A stretch of 64,000 nt of DNA from Sinorhizobium sp. A49 (GCF_002002725.1 NZ_MUNW01000036.1:124001-188000), one strand, 5' to 3'; shown: positions 1 through 8,846, numbered from the stretch's first letter. Notes: a model not told the origin generated them from the sequence alone. Program-made: numbers and translations.

Positions 1-2
1 AG

Positions 3-1169
3 GATTTCGTCTGGTCGACCCGCTCGGCTGCGGCGGGTGGCGTCACCACGATTGTCGATATGCCCTATGACGAGGGCAATCTGGTCTGCTCGGCCGAGGC
101 CGTCGGGCGCAAGGTTGCCCATGCGGGCCCGCAGGCTCGCGTCGATTTCGCGCTTTACGGCACAGTCTATCCCGAGGAGGGACCGGCCCGCATCCTCGAA
201 ATGGTCGAGGCCGGTGTCGCCGCTTTCAAGTTTTCCACCTTCGGCACCGATCCCAAGCGCTTTCCGCGCATCCCCGCAGCCCTGCTCGAGGATTGCTTTG
301 CGGCGATTGCGCCGACGGGGCTTGCGGCAGGCGTCCACAACGAGGACGACGAGGCGGTGCGCGCTGCGATCGACAAGGTCAAGGCCGCAGGGATCACCGA
401 CTACCGCGCGCATGGCCTTTCCAGGCCGCCGCTGACGGAGCTGCTTGCCACCAACCAGATCTATGAGACAGGAGCTGCGACGGGTTGCCCGGCGCATGTG
501 GTGCATTGTTCGCTCGGGCGCGGCTACGAGATTGCCGCCGCCTACCGCGCCCAAGGTCATGCGGCGACGATCGAATGCTGCATCCACTACCTGACGCTCG
601 ACGAGGAGAACGACGTTCGTCGCCTCGGCGGCAAGGCCAAGATCAATCCGCCGATCCGGCCGCGCGCCGAGGTGGAAAAGCTCTGGCGGCACGTGGCCGA
701 CGGCACGGTGACGATGGTTTCGACGGACCATGTCAGCTGGTCGGAGGATCGAAAGTCCAATCCGGATATGCTCGCCAATGCCTCAGGCGTGCCGGGCCTG
801 GAAGTCATGGTGCCGCTGTTCATCAAGGGCGCGCTGGAACGCGGCATTCCGTTGACGCGGGCGGCCGAGCTGATGACGCTCAATCCCGCGCGGCATTTCC
901 GGCTCGACCATTGCAAGGGTGCGCTCGAAGCCGGCAAGGATGCCGACATCATCGTCATGACCCCAGAGCCCTATACCTATGACGCGGCGACAAGCGGCAG
1001 CAATGTCGTTGGATGGTCGCCCTATAATGGCATCAGATTGCCCTGGCGGGTGTCTGCCACCTATCTGCGTGGCAAGCTTGCCTTTGACGGACGCACCGTC
1101 GTTGCCAAGCCGGGCACCGGCGCGTTCGTTCGCCCGCTTCAGACCCTTGCCCTGCAGGAGGCCCGATGA
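3..1169 (+). CDS. Dihydroorotase/hydantoinase-like amidohydrolase (5' end cut by window)
   Basis: Cyclic-amidohydrolase family (allantoinase, dihydropyrimidinase, hydantoinase), a metal-dependent hydrolase that opens cyclic amide rings. The reading frame is open from base 3, so the start and the N-terminal HxH metal motif lie outside the window. Visible family signs are AAAGGVTTIVDMP just inside the window, a VHCSLG segment with a metal-site His, an IHYL segment and STDHVSW with the catalytic Asp, then a C-terminal KDADIIV beta segment. Its stop overlaps the start of the M20 carbamoylase (ATGA), so the two are translationally coupled. Hydantoinase followed by N-carbamoyl hydrolase is the classic pair that turns a hydantoin into an amino acid. 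In this context hydantoin-5-propionate is the inferred substrate; allantoin is the main alternative. Confidence 0.85.
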   Translation, partial: DFVWSTRSAAAGGVTTIVDMPYDEGNLVCSAEAVGRKVAHAGPQARVDFALYGTVYPEEGPARILEMVEAGVAAFKFSTFGTDPKRFPRIPAALLEDCFAAIAPTGLAAGVHNEDDEAVRAAIDKVKAAGITDYRAHGLSRPPLTELLATNQIYETGAATGCPAHVVHCSLGRGYEIAAAYRAQGHAATIECCIHYLTLDEENDVRRLGGKAKINPPIRPRAEVEKLWRHVADGTVTMVSTDHVSWSEDRKSNPDMLANASGVPGLEVMVPLFIKGALERGIPLTRAAELMTLNPARHFRLDHCKGALEAGKDADIIVMTPEPYTYDAATSGSNVVGWSPYNGIRLPWRVSATYLRGKLAFDGRTVVAKPGTGAFVRPLQTLALQEAR

Positions 1170-2437
1170 TGACCAGCGTCAAGACCAATCTGCCCGTGGA
1201 TGCGGGCCGGATCGCCGGCATCGTCAACGGGCTCGCGGGCATCACCGAGCCGGACCGGCCGTATACCCGCCGTGCTTTCACGCCGCTCTTCCTCGAAGGC
1301 AGGGCGTTTCTCGATCGCCGCTTCCGGGCGGCGGGCCTGGAGACACGCATCGATGCGGCCGGCAATCTCATCGGCCGGCGCAAAGGGCGGAAATCTTCGC
1401 TTGGCACGCTGATGCTCGGGTCGCATTCCGACACCGTGCCGGAAGGCGGCCGGTTTGATGGCATCGCCGGCGTCGCAGCCGCGCTTGAAGTGGCGCGCGC
1501 ATTGACCGACGCCGGCATCGAACTCGATCACGACCTGGAGATCGTCGACTTTCTGGCGGAGGAAGTTTCGATCTTCGGCGTCTCCTGCGTCGGGAGCCGC
1601 GGCATGGCAGGCATCCTGCCGGACGGCTGGCTGAGCCGGGTGCAGGGTGAATTGAGCTTGCGGCAGGGCATCGTCGAAGTCGGCGGCGATCCATCGCGCC
1701 TGTCAGCACTGAAGCGCTCCGACATCAAGGCGTTTCTGGAGCTGCATATCGAGCAGGGGCCGGTGCTGGAGACGGGGCGACTGGATATCGGCGTCGTCAC
1801 GGCGATCTCCGGCATCACCCGCATCGAGATCATCGTCGAGGGGCAGGCTGATCATGCCGGCACGACGCCGATGGGCCATCGGCGCGATGCGCTGGTTGCC
1901 GCCTCCCGGCTGGTGCTTGCGATCGAACGGCTGGCGACAGAGTTTTCGAAGGGCGAGGGCCATTTCACTGCGACGGTCGGCGAGTTCTCGATCGAGCCGA
2001 ACGCGGCCAATGTCGTTCCCTCAAAGGTTCGTTTGCTGATCGATGCCCGCGCCGAGGTGCGACCGCAGATGGAACGGTTCCTCGCAGAGCTTCAACCGCT
2101 TTGCCTTGGCATCGCTGGCGATGCCGGCGTGACGATCGCGCCCGCCAATGTGATTTCCGACAACCACCCGACGCCCGGCGATGCGCTGTTGCTTTCGACG
2201 CTGGAAGAAAGCTGCGACGGGATCGGTGGCAATCACCGGCGCATGGCATCGGGCGCCGGTCATGACACTGCCTGGATGGGGCGGATCACCCGCTCGGCGA
2301 TGATCTTCATTCCATGCCGGGGCGGACGCTCTCATGCCCCCGAGGAATGGGCCGAAAACGACGACATCGCGCTTGGCGCCGCCGTACTCTTCGAAGCGGT
2401 GAAGAGGCTCGACAAACGATTGCAGGAGAAGGTGTGA
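1166..2437 (+). CDS. M20-family N-carbamoyl-amino-acid hydrolase / allantoate amidohydrolase-like
   Basis: Zinc-dependent amidase of the hydantoinase/carbamoylase branch of peptidase family M20. It removes a carbamoyl group to give a free amino acid, CO2 and ammonia. Metal ligands are visible in order: GSHSDTVP near residue 88, the FDG aspartate, AEE near 130, LHIEQG near 192 and GAGHD near 363. The NxANVVP dimerisation-domain segment is also present. Length (423 aa) is normal. The start overlaps the upstream stop as ATGA; a second ATG lies 3 bases on. Position between the amidohydrolase and the DUF917 gene suggests N-carbamoyl-glutamate as substrate (inference); the family alone would also allow allantoate or beta-ureidopropionate. 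Confidence 0.87.
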   Translation: MMTSVKTNLPVDAGRIAGIVNGLAGITEPDRPYTRRAFTPLFLEGRAFLDRRFRAAGLETRIDAAGNLIGRRKGRKSSLGTLMLGSHSDTVPEGGRFDGIAGVAAALEVARALTDAGIELDHDLEIVDFLAEEVSIFGVSCVGSRGMAGILPDGWLSRVQGELSLRQGIVEVGGDPSRLSALKRSDIKAFLELHIEQGPVLETGRLDIGVVTAISGITRIEIIVEGQADHAGTTPMGHRRDALVAASRLVLAIERLATEFSKGEGHFTATVGEFSIEPNAANVVPSKVRLLIDARAEVRPQMERFLAELQPLCLGIAGDAGVTIAPANVISDNHPTPGDALLLSTLEESCDGIGGNHRRMASGAGHDTAWMGRITRSAMIFIPCRGGRSHAPEEWAENDDIALGAAVLFEAVKRLDKRLQEKV

Positions 2438-2438
2438 G

Positions 2439-3533
2439 ATGGGCCGGATACTCAAGGAAAAGGATGTCGAGGCGGCGGTCAAGGGCGGCTCCGTCTATGC
2501 CGCCGGCGGCGGTGGCTGGGCCGATCATGGCCGCATGCTCGGCTATGCGGCGGTCTCCATCGGCAAGCCCGAGCTCGTGTCGGTGGATGAACTCGATGCG
2601 AATGACTGGGTGGCGACGGCGGCCGCCATCGGCGCGCCGGCCTCCACCACCCCCTGGGAGATGCGCGGCGTCGACTATGTCAAGGCGGTGCAGCTTTTGC
2701 AGGAGGCGCTCGGCGAGAAGCTCTCGGGCCTGATCATCGGCCAGAACGGCAAGTCCTCGACGCTCAACGGCTGGCTGCCGTCGGCAATCCTTGGCACCAA
2801 GGTGGTCGATGCGGTCGGCGACATCCGGGCGCACCCGACCGGCGACATGGGTTCGATCGGCCTTGCCGGCTCTCCTGAGCCAATGATCCAGACGGCGGTC
2901 GGCGGAAACCGCGACGAGAACCGCTATATCGAGCTGGTGGTGCGCGGCGCGACCGCGAAGGTCTCGCCGATCCTGCGCACAGCCTCCGACATGTCGGGCG
3001 GCTTCATTGCGTCCTGCCGCAATCCGGTGCGCGCCTCCTATGTCAAGGACAATGCGGCGCTCGGCGGCATCTCGCTGGCGCTGGCGCTGGGCGAGGCGAT
3101 CACTGCCGCCGAAGCCAAGGGCGGCAGCGCCGTCATCGACGCGATCGTCAAGACGACCAATGGCGCGCTGCTGGCCGAAGGCGTGATCACCGACAAGTCG
3201 GTCACCTACACCAAGGAGGCCTTCGACATCGGCACGGTGACGTTGGGGAAGGGAACTGACTCCAGGGTATTGCACGTGATGAACGAATACATGGCGGTTG
3301 ACTCTGCGGAAGGTCAGAGGCTCGCGACTTTCCCCGACGTCATCACCACGCTGTCGCCGGAGGGCGAACCCTTGAGCGTCGGCCAGCTGCAGGTCGGAAT
3401 GAAGATCTTCGTGCTGCATGTGCCGAAGACGGTGATCCCGCTCGCCTCCAGTGTGCTCGACCCGACCGTCTACCCGTCGGTGGAAAAGGCGATGGGCATC
3501 GAGCTTGCCCGCTACGCGCTCGCGGGGCGGTAA
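2439..3533 (+). CDS. DUF917 / S-methyl thiohydantoin desulfurase-family protein
   Basis: A 364-residue DUF917 protein. As I recall, Pfam now names this family S-Me-THD, after an enzyme that replaces the methylthio group of an S-methyl thiohydantoin with oxygen and releases methanethiol. Family features seen are the N-terminal glycine-rich AAGGGGW segment, the central DAVGDIRAHPTGDMGS segment with its conserved acidic and basic residues, and a C-terminal beta-rich half. No signal peptide or membrane segment. The gene starts one base after the carbamoylase stop and is followed 15 bases later by a TfoX-like gene. Family membership is clear; the substrate is inferred from the neighbouring hydantoinase, carbamoylase and urocanase-like genes. 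Confidence 0.82.
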   Translation: MGRILKEKDVEAAVKGGSVYAAGGGGWADHGRMLGYAAVSIGKPELVSVDELDANDWVATAAAIGAPASTTPWEMRGVDYVKAVQLLQEALGEKLSGLIIGQNGKSSTLNGWLPSAILGTKVVDAVGDIRAHPTGDMGSIGLAGSPEPMIQTAVGGNRDENRYIELVVRGATAKVSPILRTASDMSGGFIASCRNPVRASYVKDNAALGGISLALALGEAITAAEAKGGSAVIDAIVKTTNGALLAEGVITDKSVTYTKEAFDIGTVTLGKGTDSRVLHVMNEYMAVDSAEGQRLATFPDVITTLSPEGEPLSVGQLQVGMKIFVLHVPKTVIPLASSVLDPTVYPSVEKAMGIELARYALAGR

Positions 3534-3548
3534 TCAGGGGAGAGGTTC

Positions 3549-3878
3549 ATGGCGCGGGATGCGGGGCTGGAAGAGGTGATCCGGGAAGAACTCGGTGGCC
3601 GGCCGGGATTGTCCGAGAAGGCGATGTTCGGTGGCTGGGCGTTTCTGCTCAACGGCAATCTGCTCTGCGGTGCACGCGAGGGCTCGCTGCTGGTGCGGCT
3701 CGGCAAGGGCAGTGACGGTTGGGCGCTGGCGCTGTCCGATGTCGAACTGATGGTGATGAACGGTCGCGCGATGCACGGATGGGTGCGGGCCGGGGCGGAC
3801 GCCTATGGCGACGACATCATGCGCAAGCGCCTGCTCGATGGCGCGATCGCGTTCGTGAAGACGCTGCCGCTGAAGTGA
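3549..3878 (+). CDS. TfoX/Sxy N-terminal domain protein
   Basis: A 109-residue protein made only of the TfoX N-terminal domain, recognised by the KAMFGGWAFLLNGNLLCGAREGSLLVRLG core (positions 27-55). Single-domain members are common in rhizobia and have no proven competence role; many are annotated simply as RNA methyltransferase-like or TfoX-like. It sits 15 bases after the DUF917 gene in the same direction and is probably co-transcribed, but no link to the catabolic genes can be read from the sequence. The start ATG has an AGGGGAGAGG purine stretch just upstream. Confidence 0.8.
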   Translation: MARDAGLEEVIREELGGRPGLSEKAMFGGWAFLLNGNLLCGAREGSLLVRLGKGSDGWALALSDVELMVMNGRAMHGWVRAGADAYGDDIMRKRLLDGAIAFVKTLPLK

Positions 3879-3930
3879 ATGAGAGGCGGGTCTGGTTTGA
3901 TCAGCCCATCACCGACGGGCTTGGTGAATT

Positions 3931-4127
3931 GCCCCTCACCCTAGCCCTCTCCCCGCAGGCGGGGAGAGGGGACGCCGCTGCGATCCTTAAGATTGGTCGC
4001 GGCAGACAATGAGCCGGTTACTCGTCCGATACGGGCGTGAAAGCGTTGCGATCTGTATGCCGCAGGTGCGACGAACACAACGCGATCCCCTCTCCCCGCC
4101 TGCGGGGAGAGGGCTAGGGTGAGGGGC
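3931..4127. repeat. Paired palindromic intergenic repeat, copy 1
   Basis: Two inverted arms face each other: 3931-3972 reads CCCCTCACCCTAGCCCTC then a CCCCGCAGGCGGGG hairpin, and 4085-4127 is nearly its reverse complement. The same arms recur near 8601, 31608 and 41814. The gap 3879-4190 between the TfoX-like gene and the urocanase-like gene holds this element and nothing else I can recognise. It resembles the rhizobial intergenic mosaic elements (RIME). Confidence 0.75.
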
Positions 4128-4190
4128 CGCTCATTTCCGTGCCACGAATGAGCGGGCACGCCCGCCGATACAACAACGAGGAACGAGACG

Positions 4191-5849
4191 ATGCCCAAGG
4201 CAAATCCCCGCCATCCTGGCTTCCCCATCCCCGGCGGCCCCGAGCTGCGGGCCAAGGGCTGGCGGCAGGAGGCGTTGCTGCGGTTGCTCGAAAACGTGCT
4301 CTCCGTCGGCGAGGATCCGGACAATCTCATCGTCTATGCCGCCCTCGGCAAGGCGGCGCGCAACTGGCCGGCGCACCGCGCCATCGTCAAGGCGCTCACC
4401 GAGATGGACGAGGACCAGACGCTGATTATCCAGTCGGGCAAGCCGGTCGGGTTGCTCAAGACCCATGCCAAGGCGCCGCTGGTGATCATGGCCAATTGCA
4501 ACATCGTCGGCCAATGGGCCAAGGCCGAGGTCTTCTACGAGCTGCAGCGCAAGGGGCTGATCTGCTGGGGCGGGCTGACGGCTGGTGCCTGGCAGTATAT
4601 CGGTAGCCAGGGCGTGATCCAGGGTACCTACGAGATCTTCATGCGCATCGCCGAGCGCCGCTTCGGCGGCGATCTTTCCGGCCGCTTCGTGCTGACCGCC
4701 GGGCTCGGCGGCATGGGCGGTGCGCAGCCGCTCGCCGGCCGCATGGCGGGGGCTGCGATCCTCTGCGTCGATATCGATGCGGAACGGGCGAAGAAACGCC
4801 GGGAGATCGGCTATCTCCAAGAGATCGCCCCGGATCTGGATACGGCACTTACGATGATCAACGCTGCGGTCAAGGACAAGCGAGCGCTTTCCGTCGGCCT
4901 CGTCGGCAATGCCGCCGAGATCTATCCCGAGATCGCCCGGCGCGGCATCGTTCCCGATGTGGTCACCGACCAGACCTCGGCGCACGATCTCGTCTACGGC
5001 TATGTGCCGAAGGGCATGACGGTCGATCAGGTGAAATCGCTGCGCGACGATGGCCAGGGACAATTGATGGCCGCAAGCCGGGCCTCGATCGTCGAGCACG
5101 TCAAGGCGATGCTCGACTTCCAGAGACAAGGCGCTGAGGTCTTCGATAACGGCAACCTCATCCGCACCCAGGCACGCGACGGCGGCGTCACCAATGCCTT
5201 CGACATTCCGATCTTCACCGAGGCCTATCTGCGCCCGCTCTTTGCCCGCGCCATCGGCCCCTTCCGCTGGATGGCGCTGTCCGGCGAGGAGAGCGACATC
5301 GCCCGGATCGACGATCTGCTGCTCGAGATGTTCCCGGACAACAAGATCGTCACCAACTGGATCAGGCTTGCGCGCGAGCACATCCCGTTCGAAGGGCTAC
5401 CGGCGCGCATCGCCTGGCTTGGCCATGGCGAGCGAACGGCGCTGGCGCGCCGCGTCAACGAGCTGGTGGCATCAGGCGAATTGAAGGGACCGGTTGCCTT
5501 CTCCCGCGACCACCTCGACGCCGGCGCCATGGCGCATCCCAACATCATGACCGAGCGGATGAAGGACGGATCGGATGCGATCGCCGACTGGCCCTTGCTC
5601 GACGCCATGCTGCTCTGCTCGTCCATGGCCGACCTCGTCGTCGTGCATTCGGGCGGCGGCGGTTACGCCGGCTATATGACGAGCTGCGGCGTGACGGTGG
5701 TTGCCGACGGAACGCCGGATGCCGACGAGCGGCTCGACCATGCACTCACCAACGACACCGCGCTCGGCGTCATCCGCTACGCCGATGCCGGCTATGACGA
5801 GAGCTTCGAGGAGATCGAAGCCAAAGGCATTGGGCATGTGAAGGTGTGA
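4191..5849 (+). CDS. Urocanase-family hydratase lacking the signature Cys; candidate (S-methyl)thiourocanate hydratase
   Basis: A 552-residue member of the urocanate hydratase (HutU) family, which binds NAD+ as an electrophile and adds water to an imidazole acrylate. Family blocks are clear: SGKPVG, GGLTAGAWQYIG, LTAGLGGMGGAQP (the NAD-binding glycine loop) and VVTDQTSAHD. The PROSITE urocanase signature FQGLPxRICW is FEGLPARIAW here, so the active-site Cys is Ala408. The usual HHGGGVG block is HSGGGGY. These changes sit in the substrate pocket and suggest a different imidazole substrate. There is no hutH, hutI or hutC nearby. Neighbouring hydantoinase, carbamoylase and DUF917 genes point to S-methyl thiourocanate, an intermediate of S-methyl ergothioneine breakdown (inference). 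The N-terminal start has an ACGAGGAACGAG purine leader. Confidence 0.83.
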   Translation: MPKANPRHPGFPIPGGPELRAKGWRQEALLRLLENVLSVGEDPDNLIVYAALGKAARNWPAHRAIVKALTEMDEDQTLIIQSGKPVGLLKTHAKAPLVIMANCNIVGQWAKAEVFYELQRKGLICWGGLTAGAWQYIGSQGVIQGTYEIFMRIAERRFGGDLSGRFVLTAGLGGMGGAQPLAGRMAGAAILCVDIDAERAKKRREIGYLQEIAPDLDTALTMINAAVKDKRALSVGLVGNAAEIYPEIARRGIVPDVVTDQTSAHDLVYGYVPKGMTVDQVKSLRDDGQGQLMAASRASIVEHVKAMLDFQRQGAEVFDNGNLIRTQARDGGVTNAFDIPIFTEAYLRPLFARAIGPFRWMALSGEESDIARIDDLLLEMFPDNKIVTNWIRLAREHIPFEGLPARIAWLGHGERTALARRVNELVASGELKGPVAFSRDHLDAGAMAHPNIMTERMKDGSDAIADWPLLDAMLLCSSMADLVVVHSGGGGYAGYMTSCGVTVVADGTPDADERLDHALTNDTALGVIRYADAGYDESFEEIEAKGIGHVKV

Positions 5850-5958
5850 GGGCCTTCGCGGTGCGCCGCCCCTCATCCCAATGCTCGTGACCGAGGTCCA
5901 GCGGTGTCGGATCGGCGGCGCCGGAGACATACTCGCTCCACGCCTGGCAAGAGCTATT

Positions 5959-6011
5959 CACGGCGCGGACGCGCCGTGGCTGGATTCCTGTGACGGGCAC
6001 AGGAATGAGGA
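5959..6011. repeat. Mosaic palindromic repeat with ATTCCTGTG core, copy 1
   Basis: A CACGGCGCGGACGCGCCGTG palindrome is joined to GGATTCCTGTG-ACGGG-CACAGGAATGAGG, itself an inverted repeat. Further copies are near 12266, 47827, 49776 and 53330-53520. It lies in the 243-base gap between the convergent urocanase-like and SDR genes and may act as a bidirectional terminator. Confidence 0.7.
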
Positions 6012-6092
6012 AGGTTGGGATCGCTACGGACCTGCTACGGCACTCACCGACCTGACGAAGCGGGATGTGCCGCCGCCCGGCACGTTCAAACA

Positions 6093-6854
6093 TCACACCA
6101 CCGTCTCGCCGCCATCGACCACCAGGATCTGGCCGGTCATGTAGGACGAGCGGTCGGAGACGAGGAACAGGATCGACTCGGCGATCTCCTCGACGCTGGC
6201 CCAGCGGCCGAGCGGGACCTTTTCGCGGATATAGGCCTCGATCGCGCCGCGGCCGCCCATCTGGGCGATGAAGGGGTCGTTGAAGGGCGTATCGACCCAG
6301 CCGGGGCAGAGCGCGTTGACCCGGATGCCATGGCGGGCGTAGTCGCCGGCCATCTGCCTGGTCATGGCGATAACGGCATGCTTGGTGGTGGTGTAGGCGA
6401 TCATCTCGCGGTCATAGAGCACGCCTGACGATGACGAGGTGTTGACGATGACGCCGCGGCCGGCGGCCTTCATCGACGGCATGACCAGGCGGGCGGCCAT
6501 GAAGTGGGCGCGCACATTGAGGTTCCACGAGCGGTCGAATCCGGAGACTTCGACTTCTTCGAGATCACCGGCAACCTGCGCGCCGGCGTGGTTGTGCAGG
6601 ATGTCGATACGGCCGTGACGGTAGAGGATATCGGCGATGCCGTCGGCAAGCGCTGCATCGTCGGTGACGTCGAGCGCAACAGCCTCCGCCTTGCCGCCCA
6701 TGGCGCGGATGGTGTCGACGGTCAGGCTACCGGCTTCGACGCTGCGGTCGATAACGACCACATGGGCGCCTTCGCGCGCCATGATGGCAGCGCCTGCCTT
6801 TCCGATCCCGGAGCCCGCTCCGGTCACGATAGCGACCCGGTCTTTCAGGATCAT
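6093..6854 (-). CDS. SDR-family NAD(P)-dependent oxidoreductase
   Basis: Classical short-chain dehydrogenase of 253 residues. It has a TGAGSGIG cofactor loop near the N terminus, NHAG in place of the usual NNAG, a catalytic Ser in NTSSSSG and the catalytic YTTTK pair, followed by the PG..TPF substrate loop. VIDRS after the second beta strand suggests preference for NAD(H) (inference). It is the last gene of the minus-strand operon and starts 4 bases after the downstream permease gene ends, so it likely oxidises something brought in by the adjacent ABC transporter. The substrate cannot be read from the sequence. Confidence 0.88.
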   Translation of the reverse strand: MILKDRVAIVTGAGSGIGKAGAAIMAREGAHVVVIDRSVEAGSLTVDTIRAMGGKAEAVALDVTDDAALADGIADILYRHGRIDILHNHAGAQVAGDLEEVEVSGFDRSWNLNVRAHFMAARLVMPSMKAAGRGVIVNTSSSSGVLYDREMIAYTTTKHAVIAMTRQMAGDYARHGIRVNALCPGWVDTPFNDPFIAQMGGRGAIEAYIREKVPLGRWASVEEIAESILFLVSDRSSYMTGQILVVDGGETVV

Positions 6855-6858
6855 CTGT

Positions 6859-7677
6859 TCACTCCCCGGATTTCGGTTTCTTATCCCGCATCAGGATGCG
6901 GGCGGTCAGGATCAAAAGCAGCGAGGCGACGAGCACCAGCGTCGCGATAGCGTTGATTTCCGGCGTCACGCCGCGGCGGATCGAGGCGAAGACATAGATC
7001 GGCAGCGTCGTCTTCGAGCCGGCGACGAAGAAGGCGATGATGAAATCGTCGAAGGAGAAGGTGAAGGCGAGCAGGAAACCGGCGAGGATCGACGGCAGGA
7101 TCTGCGGCAGCACGATCAGGCGGAAGGTGGTGATCGGTGTCGCGTAGAGATCGCTCGATGCCTCGACGATATCGCGCCCGAGGCTGGCGATGCGTGCCTT
7201 CACGATCATGGTCACGAGCGCCATCGAGAACAGGCCGTGGGCGGCGATGATCGAGCCATAGCCGAGCCCGAGTTGTGGCGGCTGCTCGCCGGGCCAAATC
7301 GTTGCCAGCGCCGGATTGACGAAGGAAAAGACGGCAACGAGGGCCACCAGCGTGGCGATGCCGATGACGACTCCGGGGACGACGATGGCCGCAGCAAAGA
7401 GCGCATCGAAGATTGCCCGGTTGCGCGGGGCAAGCCGCTCCATGCCCAGCGCCGCCATGGTGCCGAAGATCGCGGCAAGCGTGGCGCTGGTAAAGGCGAT
7501 CATCAGGCTGTTCTGCAGCGCGGAGACCAGGAAGGTATTGCCGAGCGCCTTGCCGTACCAGGCGGTCGAAAACCCGGTGAACTCGCTGGCGCTGCGGCCG
7601 GCATTGAAGGAGAACAGGACGACGAGCGCGATCGGCGCGTAGAGGAAGAGATAGACCGAGGAGATGAAAGCGCGCAT
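6859..7677 (-). CDS. ABC transporter permease, PotC-like (spermidine/putrescine family)
   Basis: Inner-membrane permease of 272 residues with about six hydrophobic helices and the EAA loop EASSDLYATPITTFRLIVLPQ (starting near residue 164), the contact site for the ATPase. Sequence style matches PotC. The start overlaps the stop of the preceding permease by one base. Part of an ATPase - binding protein - permease - permease - SDR operon read from the minus strand. Confidence 0.9.
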   Translation of the reverse strand: MRAFISSVYLFLYAPIALVVLFSFNAGRSASEFTGFSTAWYGKALGNTFLVSALQNSLMIAFTSATLAAIFGTMAALGMERLAPRNRAIFDALFAAAIVVPGVVIGIATLVALVAVFSFVNPALATIWPGEQPPQLGLGYGSIIAAHGLFSMALVTMIVKARIASLGRDIVEASSDLYATPITTFRLIVLPQILPSILAGFLLAFTFSFDDFIIAFFVAGSKTTLPIYVFASIRRGVTPEINAIATLVLVASLLLILTARILMRDKKPKSGE

Positions 7678-8567
7678 CAGACGAGATCCACCTGTCTTGT
7701 GCCGGCGACCCGGAAGGCGATGCGCATCGCCACCATCAGGATCACCACGACTACGGCCACGAGCGTCACCGCTATTGCCGAGCCGAAGGGCCAGTTTCGC
7801 GATTGCAGGAAGAGATCGACCAGCGCATTGCCGATGAAGAACACCTTGCCGCCGCCGAGAAGCTGCGGGATCAGGTATTCGCCGAGCAGAAGGATGGTGA
7901 CGAGGGCGACGCCGGTCATCACGCCCGGCAGCGACAAGGGCAGGGTGACACCGAAGAACGTCGACACCGGCTTGGCGCCGAGATCGGCGGAGGCTTCGAG
8001 CAGCCGGCGATCGAGTTTTTCGAGGCTGACATAGATCGGCATGATCATCAGCGGCAGGTAGCCATAGACGATGCCGAGCAGCACGGCGCCGGGCGTATTC
8101 AACAGGCGCACGTCCTCAAGGCCGATCATCGACAACAGGTTCGGAATGCCGCGCGAGCCGAGGATATACATCCAGGCATAGGTGCGCACGAGCAGGCTCG
8201 TCCAGAAGGGCACGACCACCAGCGACACGAGGATCAGGCGGTAGCGCGGATCGGCCTTGACGGCGAGGTAGTAGGCAACGGGGTAGGCGACCAGCAGGCA
8301 GAGGAGCGCACCGACCGGCGCCAGCACCATCGTGTTCCAGAAGGCGGCCGCCCGCGTTGGCAGTCTTGCAAACTGGGCGAAGGTGAAGGCCGCCTGATAG
8401 CCGCCTTCCGGCGCGCGCTCGCCAAAGGCGAAGACCAGCATGGCGATGAACGGCAGCACGAGAAAGATCATCAGCCATGCTGCGGCCGGCGCCACCAGCG
8501 CTGCCGTCACCAGGTTTCTCTTCGTGTTCGTTGCCGCTGGCATAAAGGTCATCCGTTCGAGTTTCAT
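7677..8567 (-). CDS. ABC transporter permease, PotB-like
   Basis: Inner-membrane permease with an N-terminal helix (LMIFLVLPFIAMLVF), about six helices in all and an EAA loop EASADLGAKPVSTFFGVTLP. It pairs with the PotC-like protein. The frame stays open to an ATG at 8609, but that would start inside an intergenic repeat; ATGs at 8567 (chosen) or 8543 are more credible, and none has a strong ribosome binding site. The gap before the binding-protein gene holds the repeat pair at 8601-8767. Confidence 0.88.
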   Translation of the reverse strand: MKLERMTFMPAATNTKRNLVTAALVAPAAAWLMIFLVLPFIAMLVFAFGERAPEGGYQAAFTFAQFARLPTRAAAFWNTMVLAPVGALLCLLVAYPVAYYLAVKADPRYRLILVSLVVVPFWTSLLVRTYAWMYILGSRGIPNLLSMIGLEDVRLLNTPGAVLLGIVYGYLPLMIMPIYVSLEKLDRRLLEASADLGAKPVSTFFGVTLPLSLPGVMTGVALVTILLLGEYLIPQLLGGGKVFFIGNALVDLFLQSRNWPFGSAIAVTLVAVVVVILMVAMRIAFRVAGTRQVDLV

Positions 8568-8600
8568 CAGTGTTTTCGGCCCGATCGGCGCGGTGAGGAA

Positions 8601-8767
8601 GCCCCTCATCCGGCCTGCCGGCCACCTTCTCCCCGCAGGCGGGGCGAAGGGGATGCGTTGCGTCCGCTCGGTCCCTCTCTTCCGGCAAAAGCGGGGGGCA
8701 GGGAGCTTGCCGCTTGTCCCTTCTCCCCGTCAGAACGGGGAGAAGGTGCCGGCAGGCCGGATGAGGG
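8601..8767. repeat. Paired palindromic intergenic repeat, copy 2
   Basis: Arms 8601-8652 (CCCCTCATCCGGCCTGCCGG followed by a CCCCGCAGGCGGGG hairpin) and 8717-8767 (CCCCGTCAGAACGGGG hairpin then CCGGCAGGCCGGATGAGGG) face each other. It sits inside the transporter operon between binding-protein and permease genes, where such a structure could protect the upstream part of the mRNA. Confidence 0.75.
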
Positions 8768-8846
8768 ACGCCTCATCGCGCAGACCAGAGACACTCACCA
8801 TGCCGAGGAGGGCACTGCCTCTCCGCGTGGGCAAGCACGTGACTGA

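Noticed and set aside
4131-5381. Long minus-strand open frame opposite the urocanase-like gene
   Set aside because: High-GC antisense shadow with Asp/Arg/His-rich composition and no family resemblance; the plus-strand gene is certain. The same applies to long antisense frames over the transporter at 6637-8034, eryB/aldolase at 22740-24386, aldehyde dehydrogenase at 41757-43367, the chemoreceptor at 45597-47249, the TPP enzyme at 53522-55309 and ettA at 58123-60060.
4191-5849. Plain histidine-pathway urocanase (hutU)
   Set aside because: The signature Cys is Ala408, there is no hutH, hutI or hutC nearby, and neighbours are hydantoin-pathway enzymes. HutU is kept only as an alternative.
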